In this document: positions 36,219 through 46,781 of the stretch, in pieces
Layout: each line of letters starts with the position of its first letter
Numbering within the stretch: position 1 is the stretch's first letter
NCBI GenBank assembly: GCA_002502785.1
Contig: DAQG01000124.1
Coordinates: 10,363 to 74,362, forward strand
DNA from: Methanothrix harundinacea
Lineage (GTDB): Archaea > Halobacteriota > Methanosarcinia > Methanotrichales > Methanotrichaceae
Reading direction: 5' to 3'
Length of the DNA: 64,000 bases
Program-made: the position numbers and the translations under genes
The notes under the pieces: generated by a model
Databases searched by the model: none
The model's input: only the letters and a program-made list of their open reading frames with translations
What the model was told of the DNA's origin: nothing

Positions 36219-39200
36219 AGACCGCCGAGTACTTCGAGGTTCTGGAGACGGGGCTTGCCGAAGCGATGGAGATCGCAGGAAAGGCTCGAAAGCAGGGGAA
36301 AGACCCCAGCCTCTCAGTGGAGGTTCCGACGGCCGTTGACCTGGCCGAAAGGGTCGAAAAGCTGATCGGGATCGAAGGGATCGCTAAAAGGGTCAGGGAG
36401 CTTGAGAAGGAGGGGATGAGCCGAGAGGAGGCGGCCCTCGCCATCGGCCTTGACTTCGCAGAGGGGAGGATCGGTTGCTTCTCATCCAAGATCGAGGCGA
36501 TCGACAGCGCCATCCGAACCTCCGTCGCCCTTCTCACCGAAGGGGTCGTCGCGGCTCCCATCGAGGGGATCGCCAAAGTGGACTTGGGCAAAAACGACGA
36601 CGGGACCGAGTACCTCAAGGTCTACTACGCCGGCCCCATCAGGAGCGCAGGGGGAACCGCCCAGGCCCTGAGCGTTCTCGTCGCAGACTACGTCCGGCGA
36701 GGGGTGGGGATCTCCCGGTACAAGCCAAGGCCCGAAGAGGTGGAAAGGTACGTCGAGGAGATCGGCCTCTACCGCCGGGTGGCGGGCCTCCAGTACGTTC
36801 CATCCGACCAGGAGATACGAACCTTGGTCAGAAACTGCCCCATCTGCATCGAGGGGGAGCCGACCGAGGAGGAGGAGGTCTCTGGATTCAGGGACCTGGA
36901 GAGGATAGAAACTAACCGGATCAGGGGCGGCGTCGCCCTCGTCTCGGCCGAGGGGATCGCCCTCAAAAGGCCGAAGCTGAAAAAGCACGTCTCGAAGCTC
37001 GGGATAGAGGGGTGGGATTGGCTCGACGAGCTGACCAGTGGCGGAAAGAAGGACGGCGGGGCCTCCGGAGAGAAGTTTCTTCGAGACATCATAGCCGGAA
37101 GGCCTGTCTTCAGCCACCCTCACCGCCCCGGGGGATTCCGGCTCAGGTACGGAAGGTCCCGGAACACCGGCCTAGCCGCCGCAGGGTTCAGCCCCGCGAC
37201 GATGGTCATTTTGAAGGAGTTTCTCGCCGCTGGAACCCAGGTGAAAGTAGAGCAGCCTGGAAAGGCGGCGGCGGTCTCGCCGGTGAGCAGCATCGAGGGG
37301 CCCACCGTCAGGCTGATCAACGGCGACCTCGTGCGAATCGATTCTCAGGAGGAGGCTGAACGTTGCAAAAACGATGTCGTCAAGATCGTGGACGTCGGCG
37401 AGATCCTGATCAGCTTCGGCGACTTTCTCGAGAACAACAGGACCCTCGCCCCCGCATCATACTGCTTTGAGTGGTGGGCGGCGGAGCTTGAGGAGGCTGG
37501 AGGCGACCCTGCGGGCCTTGAGAAGATCGGGGCCGAGGAGGCGATTCTGATATCGAGGCGGTGGAAGGTTCCCTTCCACCCGAGGTTCACCTACCTCTGG
37601 CACGACTTATCCATCGACCAGTTTCGGCAGCTTAGAGAGACCGTCTCTTCGGAGGGGGAGCTTGAGGACGGCGTTCTTACGTTGCCATTGTCGGCGATGG
37701 ACGCCCTGGAGACGCTCCTTGTTTTGCACAGGGTGAGAGGCCAGAGGATAGAGGCCGACGATCCTCTCCCCCTCCTCCTCTGCCTAGGGATCGAGCCAGA
37801 GGGCCTGAAGCTGAAGGAAATACACGAAGAGTCAGCAACCAGGGCCATCGGCACCGAAAGGGGGGGCGAAGGCGAGATTGAGTCGAAAGCCACTACCCTG
37901 GAGACGGCCCTCGATCTCGTCAACCGCGTCGCCGGGATCAAGGTGATGGCCAGAGCCCCCACCAGGGTAGGGTCCAGGATGGGGCGGCCCGAAAAGTCGG
38001 ACAAGAGGGAGATGAGGCCACCGCCCCACGTCCTATTCCCTACGGGCGACGCCGGAGGGAAGAGCCGGTCAGTGGGGGTCTGCGCCAAAAACCACGTCGG
38101 AAACGGCAGTACCGGAATCATCGAGACCTCCATCGGCAAGAGGGTCTGCCCTAGGTGCGGCACCGAGACCCACGAGTTTTTGTGCGGGTGCGGCGGCCAC
38201 ACCCTCCCCCAAAGAGCCTGTCCCACCTGCAACCAGCCGGGAAAAGAGAAGTGCCCCAAATGCGGAAAGGCCACCACAGCCGCCGCAACCATGAAGCTCG
38301 ACGTGAAGGAGCTCTACTCCCGGGCCCTCGGTCACCTGAACGAGAGGGAGCCGGATCTGGTGAGAGGCGTTCTCGGTCTCACCTCCCGGGACAAGACGCC
38401 GGAGAGCCTAGAGAAGGGGATTCTTCGGGCAAAGCACGGCGTCTACATCTTCAAGGACGGGACGGTCAGGTACGATCTGACCGATCTGCCCCTCACCCAT
38501 TTTCGGCCCAGGGAGATTCATACCGATGTGAACCGGCTCCGGGATCTCGGCTACACCGAGGACATCTTCGGCGAGCCCCTGACAAGCCCCGACCAGATCT
38601 TGGAGCTTTTGGTCCAGGACGTGATCCTCTCCTTCGACGGCGGCGAGTACCTCCTGAAGGTGGCGAAGTTCGTCGACGAGGAGCTGGAGAAATTCTACAG
38701 CCTTGAAAGCCGTTACAACGCAACGACACCCCAGGACCTGATCGGATCGCTTCTCATCGGCCTTGCCCCCCACACATCGGCCGGGGTTTTATGTCGGCTG
38801 ATCGGCTACACCACCGCCTCGGCGGGCTACGGCCACCCCTTCTTCCACGCGGCGAAGAGGAGGAACTGCGACGGCGACGAGGACTGCGTGATGCTCCTCT
38901 TGGACGCCCTCCTCAACTTCTCGATGTCGTACCTGCCGGAAAAGCGCGGAGGCAAGATGGACGCGCCACTGGTCATGACCACCAGGCTCGACCCATCCGA
39001 GGTGGACGGCGAGGCTCACAACCTGGACCTTCCCTCAAAGTACCCGCTGGAGTTTTACAGGGCGACCCAACTGAGTGCGTCGCCGAAGGACGTGGAGGGC
39101 CTGATCGACCTCGTCTCAAAGAGGCTCGGGACCGAGGCCCAGTACGAAGGCTTCCTCTTTACCCACGACACCGACGACATCGCCGCCGGGCCGAGGAACA

Positions 39201-39619
39201 GCGCCTACAAGACCCTGGAGACGATGATCGACAAGATGGACGCCCAGCTCGCCCTCGCTAAGGAGATCAGGGCCGTCGATGAGAGGGACGTGGCGACGAG
39301 GGTGATAAACTCCCACTTTCTCCCGGACCTGATCGGGAACCTCCGGGCCTTCTCCCGCCAGAAGGTTAGGTGTGTGAAGTGCGGGGCGAAGTTCCGAAGG
39401 CCGCCTCTATCTGAGGTCTGCCCGAAGTGCGGCGGGAGGGTGATCCTCACCGTCCACGAGGGGAGCGTCCGAAAGTACCTGGAGGTCTCGATGAAGGTGG
39501 CCGAGGAGTTTGGTGTGGACGATTACACCAAGCAGCGGCTCGAGATCATCAAGATGGACATCGACTCCCTATTCCAGAACGAGAAGTCGAAGCAGATGGG
39601 GCTTGCGGACTTCATGTGA
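36215..39619 (+). CDS. polC: DNA polymerase II (PolD) large subunit DP2
   Basis: Catalytic subunit of the archaeal replicative polymerase PolD, pairing with DP1 (not in this window). The 1134 residues begin at TTG 36215. They include [20 protein letters not shown], a first zinc site (CPICIEG), cysteine clusters CPRCGTET…CGCGGH and [17 protein letters not shown], and the catalytic acids in [23 protein letters not shown] late zinc ribbon [23 protein letters not shown] follows. The C-terminus QMGLADFM is a PIP box (Q-x-x-L-x-x-F-M) for PCNA. No intein interrupts it, in contrast to some relatives. Length matches the family. Confidence 0.97.
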   Translation: MKTAEYFEVLETGLAEAMEIAGKARKQGKDPSLSVEVPTAVDLAERVEKLIGIEGIAKRVRELEKEGMSREEAALAIGLDFAEGRIGCFSSKIEAIDSAIRTSVALLTEGVVAAPIEGIAKVDLGKNDDGTEYLKVYYAGPIRSAGGTAQALSVLVADYVRRGVGISRYKPRPEEVERYVEEIGLYRRVAGLQYVPSDQEIRTLVRNCPICIEGEPTEEEEVSGFRDLERIETNRIRGGVALVSAEGIALKRPKLKKHVSKLGIEGWDWLDELTSGGKKDGGASGEKFLRDIIAGRPVFSHPHRPGGFRLRYGRSRNTGLAAAGFSPATMVILKEFLAAGTQVKVEQPGKAAAVSPVSSIEGPTVRLINGDLVRIDSQEEAERCKNDVVKIVDVGEILISFGDFLENNRTLAPASYCFEWWAAELEEAGGDPAGLEKIGAEEAILISRRWKVPFHPRFTYLWHDLSIDQFRQLRETVSSEGELEDGVLTLPLSAMDALETLLVLHRVRGQRIEADDPLPLLLCLGIEPEGLKLKEIHEESATRAIGTERGGEGEIESKATTLETALDLVNRVAGIKVMARAPTRVGSRMGRPEKSDKREMRPPPHVLFPTGDAGGKSRSVGVCAKNHVGNGSTGIIETSIGKRVCPRCGTETHEFLCGCGGHTLPQRACPTCNQPGKEKCPKCGKATTAAATMKLDVKELYSRALGHLNEREPDLVRGVLGLTSRDKTPESLEKGILRAKHGVYIFKDGTVRYDLTDLPLTHFRPREIHTDVNRLRDLGYTEDIFGEPLTSPDQILELLVQDVILSFDGGEYLLKVAKFVDEELEKFYSLESRYNATTPQDLIGSLLIGLAPHTSAGVLCRLIGYTTASAGYGHPFFHAAKRRNCDGDEDCVMLLLDALLNFSMSYLPEKRGGKMDAPLVMTTRLDPSEVDGEAHNLDLPSKYPLEFYRATQLSASPKDVEGLIDLVSKRLGTEAQYEGFLFTHDTDDIAAGPRNSAYKTLETMIDKMDAQLALAKEIRAVDERDVATRVINSHFLPDLIGNLRAFSRQKVRCVKCGAKFRRPPLSEVCPKCGGRVILTVHEGSVRKYLEVSMKVAEEFGVDDYTKQRLEIIKMDIDSLFQNEKSKQMGLADFM

Positions 39620-39668
39620 AGGGCGAAAGGAGAGGAAAAGCCACCCGCAAAGGTAATGTACTTCCTCT

Positions 39669-40274
39669 TCAGCCCTCAAGCTCGCAGTTCTCGTCGCAGA
39701 CGGAGACAAAAACCCAGTCCGGAGGCTGCCAGCCTGCAGGTGCCCTCACTCCCTCGACCTCGCCGACGTCGACGACTGAATTGGCATAGACCGGCTGGAC
39801 GACCGACCCGTCGACAGATCGTGCGTCCACATTGACTTTGTGTTCGAACCGTCAGCACCTAATCGCCTTTACGCTATAGGCGATGGTCACCGTCTCGAAT
39901 GGCCCGATCTCGGCAAGGTTCCAGAAGACTATATCGTTCTCATAGGAGGCGAAAGGAACCGTTGTGCCGAGGAGTACCATGCCTTCAGGCAGCGAATTGG
40001 TCACCGTGGCTGCCCGGGTGACGTTCGTCGAATTATTGACCTTGACCCTGTTCACCAGCTCGTCAGGATAATGCTTCGTCACGTCCAGTTTCAGTGTAAT
40101 GGCCGAGACGTCTCCGATGGCAAGGTGCGTCAGGGTCCAGTTGGCATACGTATCAGTCAGCTCGACAGGCCTAACAGAGGACGGCTCGATGAATATCGAT
40201 TCCCGGCTGGAAAAGGTCCCGCACGTATATCGGCCCCAGAGCCCTGTTGCCGTCTTCACATTAAGTTGTGCCAA
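39669..40274 (-). pseudogene. Surface-protein fragment with an in-frame TGA
   Basis: A frame from TTG 40274 has no signal peptide and opens abruptly, with an in-frame TAA about 50 nt further upstream, as if the 5' part were lost. It encodes an Ig/DUF11-like beta domain with repeated T-x-T/V patterns (ATVTNSLPEGMVLLG, then GPFETVTIAYSVKA). TGA at 39854-39852 interrupts it; in the same frame a further 60 codons continue the domain (FEHKVNVDARSVDG…VVDVGEVEG) to TGA 39671. The residue at the break is probably Gly (GGA to TGA), not Trp. I read it as a decayed remnant of a larger surface protein. Confidence 0.6.
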
Positions 40275-40476
40275 TGTGCAGCCGCCCCTGAAACGGCCAT
40301 ACTCTCGAACTTATCCAAAGACAAATCAAGCGCTTCATATTAATTTAAGTTGGTCTTCAAGGGCGACGTAACATCTCAATGGGAACCTACTTATCCTCCA
40401 CGGAATCCTAAAACTTGCGCGGGAATGGCGCAAAGACGAAAAAGACGAAACCGCCGTTCTCCGGATGTGATCCTCA

Positions 40477-41298
40477 ATGAAAAAATGCCGATACGCAGTT
40501 CTGTCAACAACCATCCTCGTCCTGGCGGCCCTTGCCGTCCTTCCGGCGGCGAACGCCAGCGAGAGCGAGAGTTATTCAGATCCGACAACGAACCAAGACC
40601 GGGAGGTCCTCTTCCAGGTCTCGACGATCAACGCCCTCCTCCTAAGCGTCTACGACGGCATCCTCCCAGTCGCCGATCTGAAGGAGAGAGGCGACTTCGG
40701 GATCGGGACCTTCGACCGGCTCGAAGGCGAGATGGTCGTGGTGGACGGCGAGTGCTACCAGGTGAAAGTCGACGGCGTCGCATACGTCGTTCCGAACAAC
40801 GCCACAACCCCCTTTGCCACCGTCACCTTCTTCGATCCCGACGAGACGGTTCTGATCGAGACTGCAAACTTCTCCGAATTCAAAGAGATCCTCGAGACGA
40901 GCTTCCCCTCGGAGAACATATTCTACGCCATCAGGATCGACGGAACCTTCCCGTACGTCAAGACTAGGAGCGTTCCCGCCCAGGAGAAGCCCTACCCGCT
41001 CCTGGTCGACGCCGTAGCCAACCAGACGGTCTTCAAGTTTGAGAACGCCTCTGGGACGGTCGTGGGCTTCTGGTCGCCCGAGTTCGTCGACGGCATCAAC
41101 GTCCCAGGCTACCATCTCCATTTCATCACCGACGATCGGAAGGCTGGCGGCCACATCCTCGACCTCCGGGTGGAAGGGGCCGAGGTGGAGCTGGACTTGA
41201 CCCCCAACATATTCATGGCCCTCCCGACGGCGGGCGACTTCTTCAACATCGACCTCACCGGCGACCTCACGGCTGACCTGGAGAAGGTGGAGAAGTAG
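40477..41298 (+). CDS. budA: Secreted alpha-acetolactate decarboxylase
   Basis: Converts acetolactate to acetoin. The 273 residues open with a signal peptide (VLSTTILVLAALAVLPAANA), then QVSTINALLLSVYDG, the active-site Glu in GIGTFDRLEGEMVVVDGECYQV, and the zinc/arginine site GYHLHFITDDRKAGGHIL (three His and Arg). Length and motifs match bacterial enzymes. A secreted enzyme of this kind is odd in an obligate acetate-using methanogen, since acetolactate is an internal branched-chain precursor. The gene is probably acquired from bacteria. It is isolated from ilv genes here. Confidence 0.9.
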   Translation: MKKCRYAVLSTTILVLAALAVLPAANASESESYSDPTTNQDREVLFQVSTINALLLSVYDGILPVADLKERGDFGIGTFDRLEGEMVVVDGECYQVKVDGVAYVVPNNATTPFATVTFFDPDETVLIETANFSEFKEILETSFPSENIFYAIRIDGTFPYVKTRSVPAQEKPYPLLVDAVANQTVFKFENASGTVVGFWSPEFVDGINVPGYHLHFITDDRKAGGHILDLRVEGAEVELDLTPNIFMALPTAGDFFNIDLTGDLTADLEKVEK

Positions 41299-41570
41299 AG
41301 CTTTAATGAGGGCGATAAATCGAAGAGTACGTCCGATTAAAAATGCTGGAGGTGGAGAGAAGCTACGTCCGTATCTTCCTGCCCAAATTGCATCAGAGCA
41401 TCCTTAAACACTGCGCTTGGATATCAGGCTAAATTTTTTAAAACCGTTTTATTTTAGTTTTACTCGAAACAGTCAGGAAAGTTTATTAAATAGTAACTAT
41501 TTATAATAACTTTGATGGAGCTGGACTGAGATTCATCCATCGATTCGGTCAATTAATGGGGTGGTAAAAG

Positions 41571-43529
41571 ATGACCCAGAAAAAACGATCGGCAAAGGTG
41601 GACTCCAAAAGAATAGCTGAAAGCACGTCCAAGAAAGTCCTCGCTTTTCTCAATGCTGCACAGTCCGCAGAGGAGATCGCCAGTGTGATTGAGATAGAGG
41701 GCGAACGTGATATCGGGGTTAAGATCGCCCAGAGCCTTCTGGACAGACGGGCGCGGCTAGGCGGATTCCAAAACCTCGATCAGGTCGCGGCCACGCCGCA
41801 GGTCGGCGAGGTGCGTTTCAGCCAAATTGTGAAAGCGCTGGAAGCGAGGAAAGAGACGTCTACAACCTATGTGATTGAGGGACAGGTAAAAACTGCGGAT
41901 AAGATTGATTTCGCCGGCGAAAAGCTGGCCGTTCATGCCATCATAAGTGGCGTAGAAGTGGCCAGGGCCGAGGTTGATGCAAAGGGGAGATATGAGGTCA
42001 TCTTCGAATACAAAGATCAGCCCCCGAACACCGAGTTGCGCGTTTTGCCTGCTAAGATATCCTTGCGGAAATCCAAGGGCTTCGCCATCAGCAAAACGGT
42101 CAGCTTTGCTCGCTATCGAAGAGACGAAAAGATCTATAGAGCGGCCATGGACATCCGGGTGGCGGAGGAGTACTTTGCGACCTGGCGTAGAGTTACCGAA
42201 GAGTATCGCATGCATGGGGTGGTTTGGGCTACTACGTTCAGGGACGATGGATCCGTTCTTTCTGTGGGGCCGCTGCCGGCCGCAAAAATCGAGTTCTATG
42301 AGGTTGATTTTAACCCCTTCGGTTTTAGTTCTGTTCCAACTGAATCGTATCTCGGCTATGCCTATACCGCGCCCGACGGAAGCTATGACTTCACATTCAA
42401 CTTCAGCTACAAAACCGGCATCGTGTACATTTATGCCGATCAGGTTCCCGACATACGGGCACACATCTCGCAGTTTGTGGACGGTTCGTGGACGCAGGTT
42501 TATGAGGGGCCCGTGGACTGGAATGTCGTTCAAGACTTTCACTGTGATTACTTCGTGCCAATAGAGGATGTGATCCCTGTCCCAGATCCACCTATAAAGC
42601 CGGAGGAGGGCTTCAGGTTCGTCAGCCTTGGACTTCTTCCAATCGACTACGATCGCATTCAGCTGGGCTACGCTACCTCCCAAGTGGACGATCCCATCCA
42701 AGTCTCCCACCAGCCCTTCTGCGATACTCTCCGCATCTTCGGGCTTTGGGCCGCGGTGCCGCCAGTTTCCACATATAAGATCCAGATAGCAGCTACTGAG
42801 GATGGGGATACCGTTTCTGAGGATGATGATCCGGCCTGGCAGGATGTCACCGACCCGCTTCGCAACAGCAAGTGGAATGAGACAATGCGCAGTTGGGACG
42901 TTAAGGTGCTTGGTCCTGACCCGGATACCGGGCGCTATCAAAACATCGATATCGAGCCTGAGGCGGACTGGCACGAGCATGCTCTGAAAGTCACATGAAA
43001 CAGTAGAAACGTAGCTGACGGGTACTATGCGCTCCGCATCATCGGCTATGACGCGTCCGACGTCGAGGTTGGCACTTTCCGGATGCCGATAATCAGGGTG
43101 GATAACAGCTTGCCTGATTATTATGATCTGGAGGTCGTTGGGACCTCGGTGGGAGCAGTTGCGAATTGCGGATTGGTCCAGCTGCCAGATGACCGTATAA
43201 TAATGTTCAGGGTTAACGCGTTGGATGCCGAAGGTCATGTCAAGAGGTACCTGCTAAGCTGGTCACGCGGGAAGGACGGTGAATCTGTCTTTGGGACCTG
43301 GAGGACCCGTCCTACTCCCACCCCTGCCGGATGGATAGGCTGGGAAGACGAGCCGGAGGAAATTTCTCCAACTGCGTTGCCGAGTGAACTTTCGGACTGC
43401 CCAGCAGTTGCTTACAACGTTGAGCTTCACGTCCGTGGTCTGTCAACAAACGGCTATTCCGCTGAACCCGTCTCCCAATGGGCCAAAAGAGAATGCAATC
43501 TTGTTGTCTATGAGCCCACTACAGATTGA
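41571..43529 (+). pseudogene. Large HhH-containing beta-rich protein gene split by an in-frame TGA
   Basis: The ATG at 41571 follows GGGGTGG and a TATA-like TTTATTAAATAG about 80 nt upstream. The 652-codon frame is broken once by TGA 42996-42998, after codon 475. The N-terminus has a helix-hairpin-helix-like segment (GVKIAQSLLDRRARLGGFQNLDQV). Then come a carboxypeptidase-like beta sandwich (VIEGQVKTADKIDF…) and several further beta domains with RXXWNXX patterns. In the same frame past the stop, NSRNVADGYYALRIIGYDASD continues naturally, and Trp fits the broken position (TGG to TGA). No function recognised. Base composition is lower in GC than the neighbours. Product would otherwise be full length. 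Confidence 0.7.
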
Positions 43530-43562
43530 GGAAGAGGGCACGTCCACATCTTTATCGAATAT

Positions 43563-43597
43563 CCCGCAGCTTGTTTGCGGGGTTCTCTAATTTTTTG
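43563..43597 (+). terminator. Intrinsic terminator after the HhH gene
   Basis: CCCGCA (43563-43568) pairs with TGCGGG (43576-43581) across a 7-nt loop, followed by a T6 run at 43591-43596. It lies 34 nt past the frame's final stop. Confidence 0.7.
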
Positions 43598-43758
43598 GAT
43601 CTAATTTAGATAATACCTCAGGAACGACTCTACGTGCTCCGTCGATAGTTTTGCGTCCAAAATCTTGAACCTTCATGGATGATGGACAAACACATGCATA
43701 GGGATAAAATCAGATGGATTTGCATCCCGAAAAATTTAAAAAATTGGATCAGAAAATC

Positions 43759-45072
43759 TCATGCGTATTCCGGCTTCCTCTCGACGAGCCTCTTTCTCAC
43801 CGACTCGGCGTGGGCTGCGAGCCCCTCGGCCTCGGCAAGACTAGTGATCGTATCGGACAGAAGCTTCAGTCCGTCTTTAGAGATCTGCTGCACTGTGATC
43901 TTCTTTACAAAGGAGTCGACGTTGAGGCCTGAGAAGAGCCTCGCGTACCCCGAGGTCGGAAGGACGTGGTTTGTCCCGCTGGCGTAGTCTCCGGCGGCGA
44001 CGGGCGTGTACGGCCCGAGGAAGACGCTTCCGGCGTTCTTTATCTCTCCGAGGACGGTCATGGGGTCTCGAACCACGATCTCCAGGTGCTCGGGGGCGAA
44101 ATTGTTCGAGAAGGCGATCGCCTCCTCCATGGTCGCCGTCGTCAGGATCGCACTTTTCTTCAGGCTGTTCTTTACGATATCACGCCGGGCCGCCTCTTTC
44201 GCCTGCTTCTCGACTTCGGCCTTTGTGGCGATGGCGAGATCTTCGTCGTCGGTCACCAGGACCGATATCGACTGGGGATCGTGCTCTGCCTGGGCGATCA
44301 TGTCCGAGGCGAGAACTTCTGGCTCCGCGGTATAGTCGGCGATTATCAGAACTTCGCTCGGACCTGCCGGCATGTCGATCTCGACGGTGCTCCGGAGAAG
44401 GAGCTTTGCGGCCGTGACGTAGATGTTTCCCGGCCCCACGATCTTCTGAACCGGCGAAATCGTCTCGGTCCCGAAGGCCATCGCAGCCACCGCCTGAACG
44501 CCACCGACCCGATAGATCTCGTCGGCTCCCGACATCTCGGCCGCCACCAGTGTTAGGGGGTTGACCTTCCCGTCCTTTCCCGGCGGCGTGCAGACGACAA
44601 CTCTTTCGACGCCCGCAACCTTTGTCGGGATGACTGTCATCATGGCGGAGCTGGGGTAGGTGGCGCGGCCGCCGGGAACGTAGGCTCCCACTGAGTCAAG
44701 GGGCACGATCTTTTGGCCTGCCATAACCCCCGGCGAGGTCTCGGTCATCCATAGGTCCCGATCTAGCTCTTGGTGGTGGAAGGTGGCTATGTTCTCGACG
44801 GCGGTCTCCAGAGCCTTCTTCAGCTTCTCAGGGACCTGGCCGTGAGCCTTCTCGATCTCATCCTCGGTAACCCTGAACTTTCCGATCCTGATCCCGTCGA
44901 ACCTCAAGGTCTGCTCGGTGAGGGCCTTGTCGCCCTTCGACTGGACCTCGTTTACGATCTCCACCACCGTGGCCATCACGCTCTGGACGTCCAGCCCTCT
45001 AGATAGAAGGGCCGAGCCCTCCACCTCTTCCAGCTCGCAAAGCTTCTTGAATATCAACCTGAACAACTCCAA
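43759..45072 (-). CDS. hisD: Histidinol dehydrogenase
   Basis: Last two steps of histidine synthesis, oxidising L-histidinol to histidine with zinc. The 437 residues include VGAYVPGGRATYPSSAMMT, GVQAVAAMAFGTETI, KIVGPGNIYVTAAK, the Zn/substrate region DMPAGPSEVLIIAD, QAEHDPQS and the late FAPEHLEI and GTNHVLPTSGYAR. The start is a TTG at 45072. It is 16 nt downstream of lig on the same strand, with no other his gene nearby. Confidence 0.97.
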   Translation of the reverse strand: MELFRLIFKKLCELEEVEGSALLSRGLDVQSVMATVVEIVNEVQSKGDKALTEQTLRFDGIRIGKFRVTEDEIEKAHGQVPEKLKKALETAVENIATFHHQELDRDLWMTETSPGVMAGQKIVPLDSVGAYVPGGRATYPSSAMMTVIPTKVAGVERVVVCTPPGKDGKVNPLTLVAAEMSGADEIYRVGGVQAVAAMAFGTETISPVQKIVGPGNIYVTAAKLLLRSTVEIDMPAGPSEVLIIADYTAEPEVLASDMIAQAEHDPQSISVLVTDDEDLAIATKAEVEKQAKEAARRDIVKNSLKKSAILTTATMEEAIAFSNNFAPEHLEIVVRDPMTVLGEIKNAGSVFLGPYTPVAAGDYASGTNHVLPTSGYARLFSGLNVDSFVKKITVQQISKDGLKLLSDTITSLAEAEGLAAHAESVRKRLVERKPEYA

Positions 45073-45088
45073 AAACTTTCTTTCGCAT

Positions 45089-46771
45089 CTAACCGGGAGA
45101 GGGACCGTTCCTCCCCCTCTGGGTGGCGTAAAGAGACGACACCCTCTCGAGGGAGTCTGCCTCCTCGAGGGCTTTATCGTCCCTCACCCGGACGAGCCTG
45201 GGGAACCGGAGGGCGTAGCCCGAAGAGTAGTTGGTGCTCTTCTGGATCTCCTCGAAGGCCACCTCGAAGATCACCTCGGGCTTCACCTCCACCTCCATCC
45301 CCTCTCCGGATACGAGGACGAGGTCTTTGAAGAGATATGTCAACTCGCTGAGCATCTCGTCGGTGATGCCCGTCGCCACCCATCCCACGTCCTCGAGCCT
45401 TCCAGTATCCGGGTCTGGGGAGGCGAGCCTATAAGATCCAAAGAAGCTCGCCCTCCTTCCTTCGCCCCACCGCGCCCCGATGACGACGAGGTCGAGGGTC
45501 TCCATCACCGGCTTTATCTTGAACCAGTTCTTCCCCCTCTTTCCCGGAGCGTAGGGGGAATCGGGGCTTTTCAGCATCACGCCCTCGTGGCCTGCTCCGA
45601 TCGCCTCTTCGTATATCTCGGCCACCTTCTCGGGATCGGAGGTCACGGTCTGCGCCGCCAGGATCTTCGAATCTGCGACCTCCTCAAGACGCCGTCTCCT
45701 CTCCCGGAGAGGCTCGTCGATGAGGGGCTGGCCGTCCAGGTAGACCAGGTCGAAGAGCCACAGCTCCAGGGGTATCTTCTTTGCCGTCCTCTCGACCTTG
45801 TACTTCCTGCGGAACCGCTTCAGGATCTCCTGGAAGGGGAGGGGTCTGCCGTCATCGCCTCTTGCCACCGCCTCCCCGTCCAGGATGGCGGACTCGGCCC
45901 GAACGTTCTCCTTCACAAACCCGACGATCTCGGGAAGGGATCGGGTCACCCTCTCCAGCCGCCGGGAGAATATCTCGATCTCGTCGCCCTTCTTGTGGAT
46001 CTGGACCCTGGACCCGTCATACTTCCATTCGACGGCGGCCGCCCCCATCTCGGCCATGGACCCGGGTATCCCGGAGCCCAGCTGGGCGAGCATCATCTTG
46101 ATCGGCCGTCCGATCTCTATCGTCAGCTCCGAGAGCCTTCCAGCCTTCGCCTTCTGGGCCACAAGGCCCAGGTCGCTTGTGAAGTTGTAGCCGCGCTCAA
46201 CCTCCTCGGAAGTTCGGTTGAAGGCTTTTGCGATGGCGTCCCGGACGATCCCCTCGCCGACCCCGATCCTCATGTCGTCGAGGGCGAGCCTGGCGATGTA
46301 CCTCGCCTCCAGGGGTCCGGACTCGCCGAATAAATATCGTAGATGCTTCATCTTGACGCCCTGACACCTCTTTCCCGAGGCGCGAGCCAGCTCCAAAAAC
46401 CTGGAATAAACGTCGAGGATCGAGAGGCTGTCGTTCTCGATGAAGCTTGAAAGGGTCGAGGGCCTTCTCTTGCCCACCACCTCGGCGGCAACGGACCCCA
46501 CGTCCCCGGTTCTCCGAAGGATATCCATGATCTCCTGGGATGTGGCCCCCGTGGCTTTGGAGAGGGCATCGTATAAGGTGCTGGGCCCCACGCCCAAAAG
46601 CTGCTCGGAGCTGGCGGGGAAGGCCGAACCCATGACAAAAGAAGGGACAACCAGAAGCTCAGCTTCGTCTAGCTCCGAGAGAAAGGAAGCGAGAAGGGCG
46701 GTCTTCTCGATGGAACCGCCGATCCCCTCGATTCTATGACAGAGCTCTGCGAAGCTGAGAAAACTTGTCAT
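45089..46771 (-). CDS. lig: ATP-dependent DNA ligase
   Basis: Seals nicks in replication and repair. The 560 residues have the archaeal N-terminal DNA-binding domain, the adenylation site VEWKYDGSRVQIHKKG (Lys nucleophile in KYDGSR), the later IEIFSRRLERVTRSLPE and AILDGEAVA, ELWLFDLVYLDG, EGVMLKSPDSPYAPGKRGKNWFKIKP, and the C-terminal OB domain. It is the middle gene of a run hom-lig-hisD on the minus strand, 10 nt from hom. Confidence 0.97.
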   Translation of the reverse strand: MTSFLSFAELCHRIEGIGGSIEKTALLASFLSELDEAELLVVPSFVMGSAFPASSEQLLGVGPSTLYDALSKATGATSQEIMDILRRTGDVGSVAAEVVGKRRPSTLSSFIENDSLSILDVYSRFLELARASGKRCQGVKMKHLRYLFGESGPLEARYIARLALDDMRIGVGEGIVRDAIAKAFNRTSEEVERGYNFTSDLGLVAQKAKAGRLSELTIEIGRPIKMMLAQLGSGIPGSMAEMGAAAVEWKYDGSRVQIHKKGDEIEIFSRRLERVTRSLPEIVGFVKENVRAESAILDGEAVARGDDGRPLPFQEILKRFRRKYKVERTAKKIPLELWLFDLVYLDGQPLIDEPLRERRRRLEEVADSKILAAQTVTSDPEKVAEIYEEAIGAGHEGVMLKSPDSPYAPGKRGKNWFKIKPVMETLDLVVIGARWGEGRRASFFGSYRLASPDPDTGRLEDVGWVATGITDEMLSELTYLFKDLVLVSGEGMEVEVKPEVIFEVAFEEIQKSTNYSSGYALRFPRLVRVRDDKALEEADSLERVSSLYATQRGRNGPSPG

Positions 46772-46781
46772 GATCTGGATT

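Noticed and set aside
41757..43238. 493-codon minus-strand frame across the HhH gene
   Set aside because: The plus frame has a ribosome site, TATA element, HhH segment and terminator; the minus frame runs through the TGA region by chance and has no recognisable domain.
9041..43529. Genome-wide recoding of TGA as Trp or TAG as pyrrolysine
   Set aside because: Many intact genes here end at TGA or TAG with normal family length, so only occasional suppression or simple mutation remains.
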